From NCBI GenBank assembly GCA_035699745.1, contig DASSPH010000034.1, positions 1-64,000 of the forward strand: 64,000 bases of DNA, written 5' to 3'. Source of the DNA: Vicinamibacterales bacterium. GTDB taxonomy: Bacteria; Acidobacteriota; Vicinamibacteria; Vicinamibacterales; 2-12-FULL-66-21. The notes beneath the pieces were generated by a model. That model saw only the letters and a list, made by a program, of their open reading frames with translations, searched no databases and was not told the DNA's origin. The position numbers and the translations under genes were made by a program. Below, piece by piece: positions 1-8,528 of this stretch. Position 1 is the stretch's first letter, and every line of letters begins with the position of its first letter.

Positions 1-1
1 T

Positions 2-111
2 ATCGACGCGCTCAAGCAAACGTGGCAGCAGAAGCCGACGCACGTGGTCGCGGTGTTCATTCACGAAATGCTGCACACACTGGGCCTTGGCGAGAACCCG
101 CCCCCGAGATG
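2..111 (+). pseudogene. 3' fragment of a zinc metallopeptidase gene
   Basis: The plus strand, read from base 2, encodes a peptide containing HEMLHTLGLGENPP. This is a classic HExxH zinc site followed by GLGENPP, so it looks like the C-terminal active-site segment of a secreted-type metallopeptidase. The recognisable protein stops at about base 111; after that the frame continues as unrelated residues antisense to the regulator gene on the other strand. The 5' part lies outside the window. The gene therefore seems to have lost its last residues at a junction that also damages the neighbouring regulator. Family assignment rests on the motif alone. Confidence 0.55.
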
Positions 112-2024
112 CCAGGTCGCTTCGACGCGGTCGTCGTCGCGAAGTACAGGTGCTTGCCGTCGGGGGATTCGAGTGCTTCACGAACTTTTCCCTGCTTCGT
201 CACCTGAACTGCTTCAGCGCCCGCCGTAGGGATTTTCCAGATTTGCAGATCGCCCGAACGTTGCGACGAGTAGTAGATCCATCGTCCGTCGTGCGACCAC
301 GACGGCCGAGCGTTGCTCCAGGAGTCGTTCGTGATCTGGCGTGGTGCGGTAGCGTCAGTGGCGACCACCCAGATGTTGAATGTGTCGATCGTCTCCGAGC
401 CGGATCGAGTTGAATCAAAGGCGACCCAATCGCCGTTGGCACTCCACTGCGGGCTTCCCACGATCGGACCCTCGAAGTGGGTCAGTTGGCGTGCCGAGGC
501 CGGGCTGTCGGTGTTCGACAGCCAGAGCTCGTGGTACCCCGATCGGGTAGAAACAAAGACCACCCTTCTTCCATCGGGCGAAATCTGGGGCTGCGTGTCG
601 AGCTTATTGGAGGCGATGAACTTTATTGCCCCCGTCCCCGATTCCGCGTCGTGATGTTGCTCTGGGCCGGGCATTCTCCAGATGTTCGTGTCGCTCGTCC
701 TGTTTTGATAAACGAGTCTTCCGTTGCGGTCGACAGACGGGCTCAATGCCCGTACGTTGGGGAACACCGGCAGTGGCGGGCCTCCCGCGACGGGTACTCG
801 CCAGAGGCCCTCCGGAGTATCGCCCACGGCTCCTCCGCCAATGTCATAGATGATGCTGCTGTTGTCGTGCGCCCAGGCGAAGCTGGAGACCAAACCGCGA
901 TGTGTGAGTTGCGTCGGTTCTCCTACAGGTCGAAGGATGTCGAGTTGCTGGATCATGACACTCGAGCGAACGATGAATGCCAGGTGCTTGCCATCGGGCG
1001 AGATGGCGGGAGCAGCATCCAGGACGAGAGTCGGTTCGTACGACGTCCACCGCGTCAGCTGTCGTCGTTCACCGCTCTCCAGCGAGTAGATGAAAACCGC
1101 GGACCTCGTCCCTGATGCGTCGCGACCGACAAAGAGTAGGAACTTGCCATCCGCCGTCCACGAGAGTCCGCTCATCAGACCAGTGATCCCGGTCAGCTCT
1201 TGCTCGGCTCCTCCAGAACTGGGCAGGACAATCGCCACCGCATTGCGGCCGGAGCGCCGCACGAACGCGATGCGGTTACCATTTGGCGACCAGGCGGGGG
1301 CTCTGTCCTCCGCAGCGTTCGTGGTGAGCCGCTGTTGCCCCGCACCGACGTCCAACCGCTTCACGTAGATATCGAAGTTGTCCTCCGATTCGCCATCCCA
1401 GGCGAACGCGACGGTATTCCCTTCCGGGGACAAGCTGGGATCGACCTCGGAACCCGGCAGGCTCGTGACGGGAATGCTCTTCAGCGCAGCGGCCGGGCGA
1501 TCGCCGCCTCGAGCCATGAAGTAGAGCCCGATCGCGACCGTCAGGACGATGAGAGCAATGCGGGCCAGTTGCCCGGTTGTCAGTCGGCCGATGTGAACGA
1601 GTGTTCGCTCAGGAGGCTCGACGCGTTGTTCGGCCGACGGCTGTTCGATCGAACCCGACGCTTGCAGCACCGCGACAGATGCCGGCACGCCCTCGATTGA
1701 GCCGATGAAGCGATACCCGCGACGCGGTAACGTCTCGATGTAGTGCGGCGAGTCCGCTGAATCGCCCAGCGCCTCACGCAGTCGTCTGATGGCGGCGTTC
1801 AGTCCGTGCTCAAAGTCGACGAATGTATTGGCGGGCCACAACCGTTCACGCAGTTGCTCGCGAGTGACCAGCTCGCCGGGGTGCTCGACCAGTGCTTTGA
1901 GAATCTCGATTGATTGATCGGGAACTCTGAGGCGGGTGGATCCCTTACGAAGCTCGCCGCTGCGGACACTCAGCTCGAACGGCCCGAAGGTCACGTGCTG
2001 CGGCCGCACAGAGGGATCGTGCAT
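57..2024 (-). CDS. Winged-helix (CadC/OmpR-like) regulator with PD40 beta-propeller, 3' end damaged
   Basis: The 655-residue protein starts with an OmpR/CadC-type winged helix (about residues 10-105; motifs LVTREQLRERLWP and LPRRGYRFIG). A single membrane segment follows near residues 155-172, then a series of TolB-like PD40 repeats (SPDGKHLAF and SWSHDGRWIYY types) to the end. This is a one-component membrane regulator layout, common in Acidobacteria: the cytoplasmic head would bind DNA and the outer propeller would sense a ligand or partner. The last roughly 20 residues after ASKRPGI do not resemble a PD40 strand and are antisense to the metallopeptidase fragment, so the natural C-terminus is probably lost. 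Target genes are unknown. Confidence 0.8.
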   Translation of the reverse strand: MHDPSVRPQHVTFGPFELSVRSGELRKGSTRLRVPDQSIEILKALVEHPGELVTREQLRERLWPANTFVDFEHGLNAAIRRLREALGDSADSPHYIETLPRRGYRFIGSIEGVPASVAVLQASGSIEQPSAEQRVEPPERTLVHIGRLTTGQLARIALIVLTVAIGLYFMARGGDRPAAALKSIPVTSLPGSEVDPSLSPEGNTVAFAWDGESEDNFDIYVKRLDVGAGQQRLTTNAAEDRAPAWSPNGNRIAFVRRSGRNAVAIVLPSSGGAEQELTGITGLMSGLSWTADGKFLLFVGRDASGTRSAVFIYSLESGERRQLTRWTSYEPTLVLDAAPAISPDGKHLAFIVRSSVMIQQLDILRPVGEPTQLTHRGLVSSFAWAHDNSSIIYDIGGGAVGDTPEGLWRVPVAGGPPLPVFPNVRALSPSVDRNGRLVYQNRTSDTNIWRMPGPEQHHDAESGTGAIKFIASNKLDTQPQISPDGRRVVFVSTRSGYHELWLSNTDSPASARQLTHFEGPIVGSPQWSANGDWVAFDSTRSGSETIDTFNIWVVATDATAPRQITNDSWSNARPSWSHDGRWIYYSSQRSGDLQIWKIPTAGAEAVQVTKQGKVREALESPDGKHLYFATTTASKRPGISGAGSRQGPVCAAFRE

Positions 2025-2512
2025 GGCGCCTGCGGTGGAGTTGGGGAAAGACTAGCACATGCTTTCGAGACTTCTCCGCTTCTCGTCGTCCACACGCACC
2101 CTCAGGGGTCCTTGCGCGTGAGGTCGTCTACATCGTCGCCGGGCATGGAGAAGCGGAAGCCTGCCGGTTCCTCCGCTCGATCCGAAGTGACCCCTTTGGC
2201 GGCGAAACTGCGTCGATCGCACGTCAAGCATGGACGTCAGCTGCAGGCCCATGAGCTCCGGGATCTGCTCGGCGGGCGGCGCTGCCTCCGAGGCGAAGAA
2301 CGCGCACGGAGCTGATGTCCCGTTCGAGGTAGACCGCGACGTCTTTCCAGGAGTCCAGGCGATCTTTGGCGCGGGGCAGGTCCGGCTGGCTCATGGGTCG
2401 GTGCGAAATGGCCGCATTAGGCCGCAACGAAGCGCGTGCGGCCTGTTGCCGCTTGCCAGATGCCCTGTACCGATCGAATGTTGACGGCGTTGCGGATTGG
2501 AAGGAGGCGACC
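2025..2512. other. 488-base gap with gene remnants
   Basis: This gap between the regulator and the PD40 gene has no intact gene. It contains the minus-strand HTH remnant at 2224-2394. Further left there are only short open stretches in several minus-strand frames, which read as decayed coding sequence. A good ribosome binding site (AAGGAGG, 2501-2507) serves the gene starting at 2513. No convincing terminator was seen. Confidence 0.5.
2224..2394 (-). pseudogene. Decayed HTH regulator start (paralogue of the gene at 3553-5307)
   Basis: Reading leftward from 2394, the peptide begins MSQPDLPRAKDRLDSWKDVA and continues VYLERDISSV. It closely matches the start of the intact regulator at 3553-5307 (LLDSWKDIAAYLKRDISTVQ). 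Directly after this the match ends: the next codons do not give the expected RWERREG recognition region, and no frame recovers the rest. This is the first HTH helix of a related regulator whose body has been deleted or scrambled. Transcription is unknown. Confidence 0.65.
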
Positions 2513-3556
2513 ATGAGGCGATCTCTGACTCTGCTGTGCGTGCTCGCGTGCTATACCGCCGGTCTCGATTCTGCGCGGCCGAGCGCGGAGACATTTGGGG
2601 AGTGGTCCGCGCCCGCCAATGTCGGACCGCCCGTGAACACCGAATACAACGACATGTACGCGATTCTCTCGCGGGACGAATTGACGATGTACTTCACGTC
2701 GGATCGTCCGGGAGGCCTTGGAGGCGACGATCAGTGGTTCACCACACGCGCTTCGCTCGATGATCCCTGGGGAGACCCCCAGAATATGTCCTCCCTCAAC
2801 AGCACGGCTGCCGATTCGCTCGCGGTGCTTTCCTCCGACGAACACGTGATGTTCTTCCACAGCACCCGTGCGGGCGGTTGCGGCGCGGGTGATCTCTGGA
2901 TGACCCGACGGCACGACAAACGGTCGCAGGAATGGGAGCCGCCAGCAAATCTGGGATGTGTGGTCAATACGGTCTACACGGAAATCGCACCTGCGTTCTT
3001 CGAGAGTCCTGAAACCGGACAAATCACGCTTTACTACGGCAGCAACCGCCCTGGCTCGCAAGACTTCGATGTTTATGCGAGCGCCCTGGGAGAAGACGGC
3101 TACTTCGCGCAGGGAGCGCTGGTCCCGGAGTTCAGCAGCCCCAAGCGTGACACGCGGATCTTCGTCAGGAAAGATGGCCTGGAGGCTTTCATTACATCAA
3201 ACCGTGATAACGGGCACGGGCTCATCGACATCTGGACCTCAACCAGGGAAACGCTCTCGGAACCGTGGCCGCCGACACCCGTCGACTTGCCCAGCCCGGT
3301 CAACAGCACCTGCGATGACGGCTCGCCGTGGCTTTCACGCGACGGGACGACGCTGTATTTCTTCTCGACGCGGACAGCCGCCCTCGAATGCGGAAAGAGA
3401 GACATCTGGTACGCAACCAGAGTCAAGATTGCCCAGGAGAACACCAGTGAGGCGATGGTCGCCAGTCTCTGGAATCGGATGCTTGCGCATCTGGTGGACA
3501 ACGTCCATCGTCCACCCCAGACGCAAGAGAAGGTGCGGGTCCCAGTACGGCGCTAA
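2513..3556 (+). CDS. Secreted PD40/TolB-like beta-propeller protein
   Basis: The 347-residue product starts at the ATG at 2513, chosen because an AAGGAGG site lies just upstream and a signal peptide follows (MRRSLTLLCVLACYTAGLDSA). The mature protein is a run of PD40-type strands, such as LSRDELTMYFTSDRPGG and LSRDGTTLYFFSTR, predicting an extracellular or periplasmic propeller. No catalytic motif is visible. Its stop codon overlaps the end of the convergent HTH/TPR regulator by four bases, so the two genes lie tail to tail. The function is unknown; similar proteins act in binding or sensing. Confidence 0.75.
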   Translation: MRRSLTLLCVLACYTAGLDSARPSAETFGEWSAPANVGPPVNTEYNDMYAILSRDELTMYFTSDRPGGLGGDDQWFTTRASLDDPWGDPQNMSSLNSTAADSLAVLSSDEHVMFFHSTRAGGCGAGDLWMTRRHDKRSQEWEPPANLGCVVNTVYTEIAPAFFESPETGQITLYYGSNRPGSQDFDVYASALGEDGYFAQGALVPEFSSPKRDTRIFVRKDGLEAFITSNRDNGHGLIDIWTSTRETLSEPWPPTPVDLPSPVNSTCDDGSPWLSRDGTTLYFFSTRTAALECGKRDIWYATRVKIAQENTSEAMVASLWNRMLAHLVDNVHRPPQTQEKVRVPVRR

Positions 3557-5307
3557 TCGGGAAAATTCAGGCGCCTTACCAGCTCGGCGAAACGCGGGTC
3601 GCCGCGCACGGGGTCGAAGAACGGATGTACTTTCAGAAACTGCAGGATACCGGAACGTTCCTGGTACGCGCGCTCGAGCCAGACAAACGTCTGATCGTGG
3701 TCGGCGAGTCCCAGGTACGCGTTCACGAACGCAGCAGGCGGAACGTAGCTCGCCAGCCGGCGCCGGTTCAGTTCGTCAACGATCCGCAACGCGTCGGTCC
3801 GGCGGCCGGCGCGTGCATAGGCTCTGGCCAGCACACCCAACACGGCCGGGTTGCGGTTCGAGATCGACGCAGTTCGTTCAAGAACCTTTACAGCCTCCTT
3901 GGGCTGACCCTGCTCGATCAGCGCGAAGCCGACGAACCACAAAGCCCTGCTGTCGTCCGGCCGTACGGCGAGTACGGTCTGCAGTTCGCGAATGGCTTCA
4001 CTGTAGCGGCGCGCGTGAAAGAGAATCCAGCCGATGTCCGTACCGTACAGCGCAAGCGGATCGAGTTCGCGAGCGCGCCGGGCCGAGACGAGCGCTTCGG
4101 CGACGCGTCCCTGGGCCAGCAGCCAGCGCGCACGCCCGGCGTGCGCGCTCGCTTCGTTCGGGTTCAAATCGATCGCGCGGGCGTAGCTCGCTTCAGCGTC
4201 GGTCCACTGCCACCGCCATAGCAGGGCCTCTGCAAGGACCACGTGGGCTTCGGCAAGTTGAGAATCCAGTTCCAGCGCCTGCTGCGCCGCGCGGGTAGCT
4301 TTCGCCTGGGCGTCAGGCGGAGGAGCACCGCCGAAGACAGAGCCGAGCCCGTTGTAGGCAGTCGCCAGGCCTGAGTAAGCAGGCGCGAAGGATGGATCCT
4401 TGGCGAGTGCCGCCTCGAAGTAGCGGACGCTCTCGTCGAAGCGCGGCGTCGGACCCTGGTTCAGCGCGAATCGGCCCCTGAGGTAATCCTCGTACGCGTC
4501 GGGCGACACTCGCGGCGCATCCCTCCTGCCAGACTCCTGACCGCCAATAGTGATCTGGATTTGGCGGGCGATGGCTTGCGCCACCTCATCTTGCAGGTTC
4601 AGCACGTCCCGAAGCTCGCGATCGTAGTTGCCGGACCAGAGGTGGTCATCGGTCGCCGCCCTGATTAGCTGTACGCTGATCCGCAATCGACTGCCGGAAC
4701 GCACGACCGACCCCTCGATGATGGCATCGACCTGCAGCGCCCGCGCAATCTCCGGAAGCGGTAAGCGCGTGCCTTTGAAATGCATGGCGGACGTTCGCGA
4801 GATGACGCGGATGTCCGGGATTCTCGAAAGGCGTCCGATCAGTGCGTCCGTCATTCCATCAACGAAGAATTCCTGAGCTGGATCGGCCGACAGGTTCTGC
4901 AGCGGGAGCACGGCAAGCGATCGCACGCTGACCGGGCGCGTCGGGGCGATGCGGTCCGGAAGCAGAAGGTACGTTGCTGCCGCCCCCAGAGCCATCATCG
5001 CGCCCGCCAGAAGCGAGTACCGTCCGATAGGCCTCCGGTGAAAGGCGGGCACAACAGACTCAGCTGTCTCAGCCGTCGGCTGATCCACCTCCTGTTCCAA
5101 ACGACGCCGGCGGGAGTCCAGCCAGACATCGAGCTCCGATCGGAACGCATACACCGATCCCCGTACATCGTGGACATGGCGGTGAACCGGCATGCCCTCG
5201 CGGCGTTCCCACCGCTGAACGGTGCTGATATCCCGTTTCAGGTACGCAGCGATGTCTTTCCAAGAGTCCAGGAGGTCTTCCGGCCGAATCGCGGACGACT
5301 CGTTCAT
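3553..5307 (-). CDS. HTH - membrane segment - TolB_N/FlgO-like - TPR regulator
   Basis: The 584-residue protein has an N-terminal excisionase/MerR-like HTH (about residues 10-65; DSWKDIAAYLKRDISTVQRW) and a membrane segment near 92-115. A TolB N-terminal-like domain follows (about 125-255; SLAVLPLQNLSADPAQEFFVDGMTDALI), then several TPR units to the C-terminus. This architecture is frequent in Acidobacteria and resembles adenylate-cyclase-associated or CadC-type regulators without a cyclase domain. It probably senses an envelope cue and acts on DNA from the membrane. A decayed relative lies 1.1 kb away at 2224-2394. Targets cannot be read from the sequence. Confidence 0.8.
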   Translation of the reverse strand: MNESSAIRPEDLLDSWKDIAAYLKRDISTVQRWERREGMPVHRHVHDVRGSVYAFRSELDVWLDSRRRRLEQEVDQPTAETAESVVPAFHRRPIGRYSLLAGAMMALGAAATYLLLPDRIAPTRPVSVRSLAVLPLQNLSADPAQEFFVDGMTDALIGRLSRIPDIRVISRTSAMHFKGTRLPLPEIARALQVDAIIEGSVVRSGSRLRISVQLIRAATDDHLWSGNYDRELRDVLNLQDEVAQAIARQIQITIGGQESGRRDAPRVSPDAYEDYLRGRFALNQGPTPRFDESVRYFEAALAKDPSFAPAYSGLATAYNGLGSVFGGAPPPDAQAKATRAAQQALELDSQLAEAHVVLAEALLWRWQWTDAEASYARAIDLNPNEASAHAGRARWLLAQGRVAEALVSARRARELDPLALYGTDIGWILFHARRYSEAIRELQTVLAVRPDDSRALWFVGFALIEQGQPKEAVKVLERTASISNRNPAVLGVLARAYARAGRRTDALRIVDELNRRRLASYVPPAAFVNAYLGLADHDQTFVWLERAYQERSGILQFLKVHPFFDPVRGDPRFAELVRRLNFPD

Positions 5308-5582
5308 GGCCGTGGGTTCGCTGCAGAGGTTTCGAAGTCTATTCGCGCCGGTGCAATGGTGCCACTCGCCGCGTTAGGTGGCAAACGGCACCGCCGCCTG
5401 CCGCTCGCCGCCGTCCGCGGACGCCCAGGCACGGAATCTGCTGCTCCCCAGGATATCGCCGACGGTGCCGGCACGCGCGCGTGGATTCGGCGCTGCGCTG
5501 CAGGAGCGTGCGGGAAATTCCAGGGTGCGCGGCAAATTTTCGGCAGCGCGCGTCCGGCTACCGTCGCGGAAAGGCAGCCGTC

Positions 5583-5927
5583 ATGCAAACCACTCTGACT
5601 CCTGCGAACGCACCCCTGGACCGCTGGCTGAACGACATCGGCTGGGGCCTGCTGCTGATGCTGACCGGCGCGGTCTGGCTGCTGCCAACGGAGGTCGTGC
5701 CGTCGGGCACGTGGCTCCTCGGCGTGGCCGTCATCCTGATCGGCATCAACGTCGTGAGATACGTCAAGCACATCGCCGTGAACGGCTTCTCGACGGCGAT
5801 CGGCGTCGCGGCGTTCGTGGCGGCGGTGAGCCAGTTGTGGCGCTCCGATCCGCCGCTGATCGCCATCTTCCTGCTCGTCATCGGCGCCAGCCTGGTGGCG
5901 AAGCCGTTCCTGACCAGGACCGCATGA
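5583..5927 (+). CDS. Small four-helix membrane protein
   Basis: The 114-residue protein begins at the ATG at 5583, with AAAGG upstream. It contains about four hydrophobic stretches (WGLLLMLTGAVWLLP, LLGVAVILIGINVV, AIGVAAFVAAVSQLW, LIAIFLLVIGASLVA), so it is an inner-membrane protein. Its stop overlaps the start of the C_GCAxxG protein by four bases (ATGA), which implies translational coupling and a shared role. No enzymatic motif was seen and I do not recognise the family. The 275 bases before it hold no gene. Confidence 0.7.
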   Translation: MQTTLTPANAPLDRWLNDIGWGLLLMLTGAVWLLPTEVVPSGTWLLGVAVILIGINVVRYVKHIAVNGFSTAIGVAAFVAAVSQLWRSDPPLIAIFLLVIGASLVAKPFLTRTA

Positions 5928-6967
5928 CGATCATTCCGCTCGTCGATGCCGCCGGGCCGGCGGCGCGTCTGCGCCGCCGCACTCTCGCGAACCTCGCGTG
6001 CATGGGACACTGCGCGCCGACGGTGATGCAGACGCTGTTGGACGCCTCCGGCGTCCAGGCCCCCTGGCTGGTCAAAGCGTCGGGGGGACTGCCGGGCGGC
6101 ATCGCGAACACCGGTGACGAGTGCGGCGGCGTCACCGCTCCGCTGATGCTGCTCGGACTGAGGCACGCGCACGATCCGCTCGATCGCGGCCTCCCCGTCG
6201 TTGTCTACAAGGGGCACGAGCTGCTGCGGCGGTTCGCCGCCAGTCACGGCACCGTCCTCTGCCGTGACATCCGCGGACGCGATCGGCTGCCACTGCGGTG
6301 CGTCGGCGTGATCCGTCACGCCCCTGAGACGTACGCGCAGAGCGCGTCGCAGGACGCGGCGTCCGTTCTTCCCGAGGACGCCCGGCGGGCATTTGCGCGC
6401 CTTCACGCGCACTTCGCCGAGCACGATTTTCACTGCGCTCGCGCAGTCACGGGCCTCGCCGACAGGTCGCTGGCGGACGCGCTGTCGGGGTTCGCCGGCG
6501 GCACGGTATTCTCCGGGGGCACCTGCGGCGCGCTGACCGCCGGCGTCGTGGCGTTGGGCGCTGCACGCGGCGCCATCGAACACAGCCGCCTTCGCGTCCT
6601 GCGCATGATCGGCGTGATGGCGATGGGCGGCGATGCGTTCGCGGACAAGTACAACGCATTCAACCGGACGATGAACCTCGGGCATCGCCTGGCGCGCTGG
6701 TTCACCGACGAATTCGGCAGTACGCAGTGCCGCGTGCTCACGCGGTGTGACTTTTCGACCGCTGCGGGAGTGACGAGGTACGTCGAATGCGGCACGGTGA
6801 ACAGGTGTCAGGGGCTTGCCCGACGGGTCGCGCTGAAGGTGCAGGCCTTGATCGAGCAGGACGCCGGACCGCCCTCGCTATCCAACGGAGTGATGATCGG
6901 GCCCGAATCCGAGATCCCGGCCCGTTCGGGAATGATGCCGGCGGCAGCGAGCGCGCGCGGCGGCTGA
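5924..6967 (+). CDS. Duplicated C_GCAxxG_C_C-type redox protein
   Basis: The 347-residue protein starts at the ATG overlapping the previous stop. It appears to hold two C_GCAxxG_C_C-like modules. The first has CMGHCAPTVMQTLL and ECGGVTAPLMLLG. The second has FHCARAVTGL, GGTCGALTAGVVALG and a cysteine-rich tail with three spaced cysteine pairs. Members of this family carry conserved cysteines and are thought to bind a cofactor or take part in electron transfer, but their roles are largely unproven. There is no signal peptide. It is coupled to a small membrane protein and convergent with the benzoyl-CoA operon six bases away, which makes a redox link possible but unproven. Confidence 0.7.
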   Translation: MTIIPLVDAAGPAARLRRRTLANLACMGHCAPTVMQTLLDASGVQAPWLVKASGGLPGGIANTGDECGGVTAPLMLLGLRHAHDPLDRGLPVVVYKGHELLRRFAASHGTVLCRDIRGRDRLPLRCVGVIRHAPETYAQSASQDAASVLPEDARRAFARLHAHFAEHDFHCARAVTGLADRSLADALSGFAGGTVFSGGTCGALTAGVVALGAARGAIEHSRLRVLRMIGVMAMGGDAFADKYNAFNRTMNLGHRLARWFTDEFGSTQCRVLTRCDFSTAAGVTRYVECGTVNRCQGLARRVALKVQALIEQDAGPPSLSNGVMIGPESEIPARSGMMPAAASARGG

Positions 6968-6972
6968 GGCGC

Positions 6973-7698
6973 TCAAGCCGTCTGCCCGCCGTCCACGACC
7001 AGGACCTGCCCGGTGATGAACGCGGCGAGATCGGAAGCGAGAAACACGATGGCCGACGCGATGTCGTCCGGCCGTGCCAGCCGTCCGAGCAGAATCTCGC
7101 GCCTCGCGCGCTCGACAATCTCCGGCGGCAGCGCTGCCGTCATGGGCGTTTCCGTGAAGCCCGGCGCCACCGCGTTGACCCGGACGCGGTCGCGCGCAAG
7201 GTCCGTGGCAACTGCGCGCGTGAAGGCGATGAGACCCCCCTTCGAGGCCGCATAGTTCGACTGGCCGAACTTTCCGCGAATGCCATTGATCGACGCCACG
7301 TTGACGATCGCGCCGCCGCGGCCCCGTGCGCGCATTCCCCGCGCCGCCGCCCGCACCATGCGGAACGCCCCGCTCAAGTTCACGTCGATGACATCGTCCC
7401 ATTCGCGATCGGCGAGTTTCCATACGACGCCGTCGCGGGTGATGCCGGCGGCGTTGACGAGGATGTCGGCACCGAGTTGTTCCCGATCCAGGCGGTCGAC
7501 GAGGGACTCGACCGCCGCGGCATCCCGCACGTCGAGAATACAGCTGCGTTCGACGGACGGGTCTGATGCGGGGTCGCGATCGAGCGCAACCACCCGCGCG
7601 CCGGCCGCGGCCAACTGCCGCGCGGTGGCGAGCCCGATGCCCGACGCCCCGCCGGTCACCCAGGCGATTCGTCCCGCGAGATCGACCGCGAGCGGCAC
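6973..7698 (-). CDS. Short-chain dehydrogenase (FabG-like), last gene of the benzoyl-CoA operon
   Basis: The 241-residue NAD(P)-dependent SDR has cofactor motif TGGASGIG (residues 15-22) and the tetrad N107, S136, Y149, K153 (SNYAASK). It ends with the usual VVDGGQTA. The start is a GTG sharing one base with the bcrD stop (TAGTG), so translation is coupled. Its place in the operon suggests an acyl-CoA substrate. The pathway needs an oxidation of 3-hydroxypimelyl-CoA after ring opening, and this enzyme is a fair candidate. A general 3-oxoacyl reductase is the alternative. SDR membership is certain; the substrate is inferred. Confidence 0.85.
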   Translation of the reverse strand: MPLAVDLAGRIAWVTGGASGIGLATARQLAAAGARVVALDRDPASDPSVERSCILDVRDAAAVESLVDRLDREQLGADILVNAAGITRDGVVWKLADREWDDVIDVNLSGAFRMVRAAARGMRARGRGGAIVNVASINGIRGKFGQSNYAASKGGLIAFTRAVATDLARDRVRVNAVAPGFTETPMTAALPPEIVERARREILLGRLARPDDIASAIVFLASDLAAFITGQVLVVDGGQTA

Positions 7699-8528
7699 TA
7701 TCCGCTCACCCGCGCGCTGTCCGCCAGCCGCTGTTCGGCGCGCGTGCTCAAGCGCCGCTGCCCGAGCACCGCCGCGCCGATGGCGCCGACGAACTGGACG
7801 TCGTCCGGCGGCGGAATGTTGACGGACGCGCCCAGGCGTTCGCGCATCAAGCGACCCATCGACCGGAAGCGCAGGATGCCGCCCGTCAGGGTGAACTCGG
7901 GCTGCATCTGCACGCGCTTCATCAACTGCACCGACCGGTCCACCAGCGACACGATCGCCCCCTGCATGATGTCGGACGGCGAGGTGCCCTGCGAGAGATG
8001 ATTGATCACCTCGGATTCGGCAAACACGGCGCAGACGCCCGAGATCGGCACGGCTTCGCGCGACATCTCGGCCAGCTGGCCGATCTGCTCCGTCGAGTAC
8101 CCCATGTAGCGGGCGGTCTTCTCGAGAAACGCGCCCGTCCCGGCCGCGCACTTGTCGTTCAGCCGGAACGACCGCACTTTGCACGCGTCGTCCAGGCGGC
8201 TGGCCTTCATCGTCTGGCCGCCGATGTCGAGCACGGTGCGCGTCCCCGGGAAGAACCAGGCGGCGCCGCGCGCGGCGGCGGTCAGGTCGGTCACCTGCAC
8301 GTCGCGAAACGGCACCAGGAAACGACCGAATCCAGTGGTGACGACATACTGCACCTGACCCTCGCCGACGCCCGCATCCGCGAGTGCTTCCTCGAAAATC
8401 CGTCTGGCGACCTCCGTCAGCCGGAAGCCGGAGCGGCCGATGGCCCGGCCGACGATCGCTCCGTCGCCGTCGAGGAGAACCCCCTTGGTGTACGTCGATC
8501 CGACGTCGATGCCCGCGGTGAGACTCAT
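7698..8528 (-). CDS. bcrD: Benzoyl-CoA reductase ATPase subunit D (BcrD/BzdQ-like)
   Basis: The 276-residue protein is an ASKHA-fold ATPase of the BcrA/BcrD/HgdC activase family. It shows the phosphate motif [11 protein letters not shown] and a second ATP motif [10 protein letters not shown]. It also has the two cysteine motifs ([10 protein letters not shown] and [11 protein letters not shown]) that place the [4Fe-4S] cluster at the dimer interface. It hydrolyses ATP to drive low-potential electrons into the BcrB/BcrC catalytic part. The ATG overlaps the bcrA stop by four bases, matching stoichiometric production. The paralogous bcrA lies directly upstream. Confidence 0.9.
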   Translation of the reverse strand: MSLTAGIDVGSTYTKGVLLDGDGAIVGRAIGRSGFRLTEVARRIFEEALADAGVGEGQVQYVVTTGFGRFLVPFRDVQVTDLTAAARGAAWFFPGTRTVLDIGGQTMKASRLDDACKVRSFRLNDKCAAGTGAFLEKTARYMGYSTEQIGQLAEMSREAVPISGVCAVFAESEVINHLSQGTSPSDIMQGAIVSLVDRSVQLMKRVQMQPEFTLTGGILRFRSMGRLMRERLGASVNIPPPDDVQFVGAIGAAVLGQRRLSTRAEQRLADSARVSG

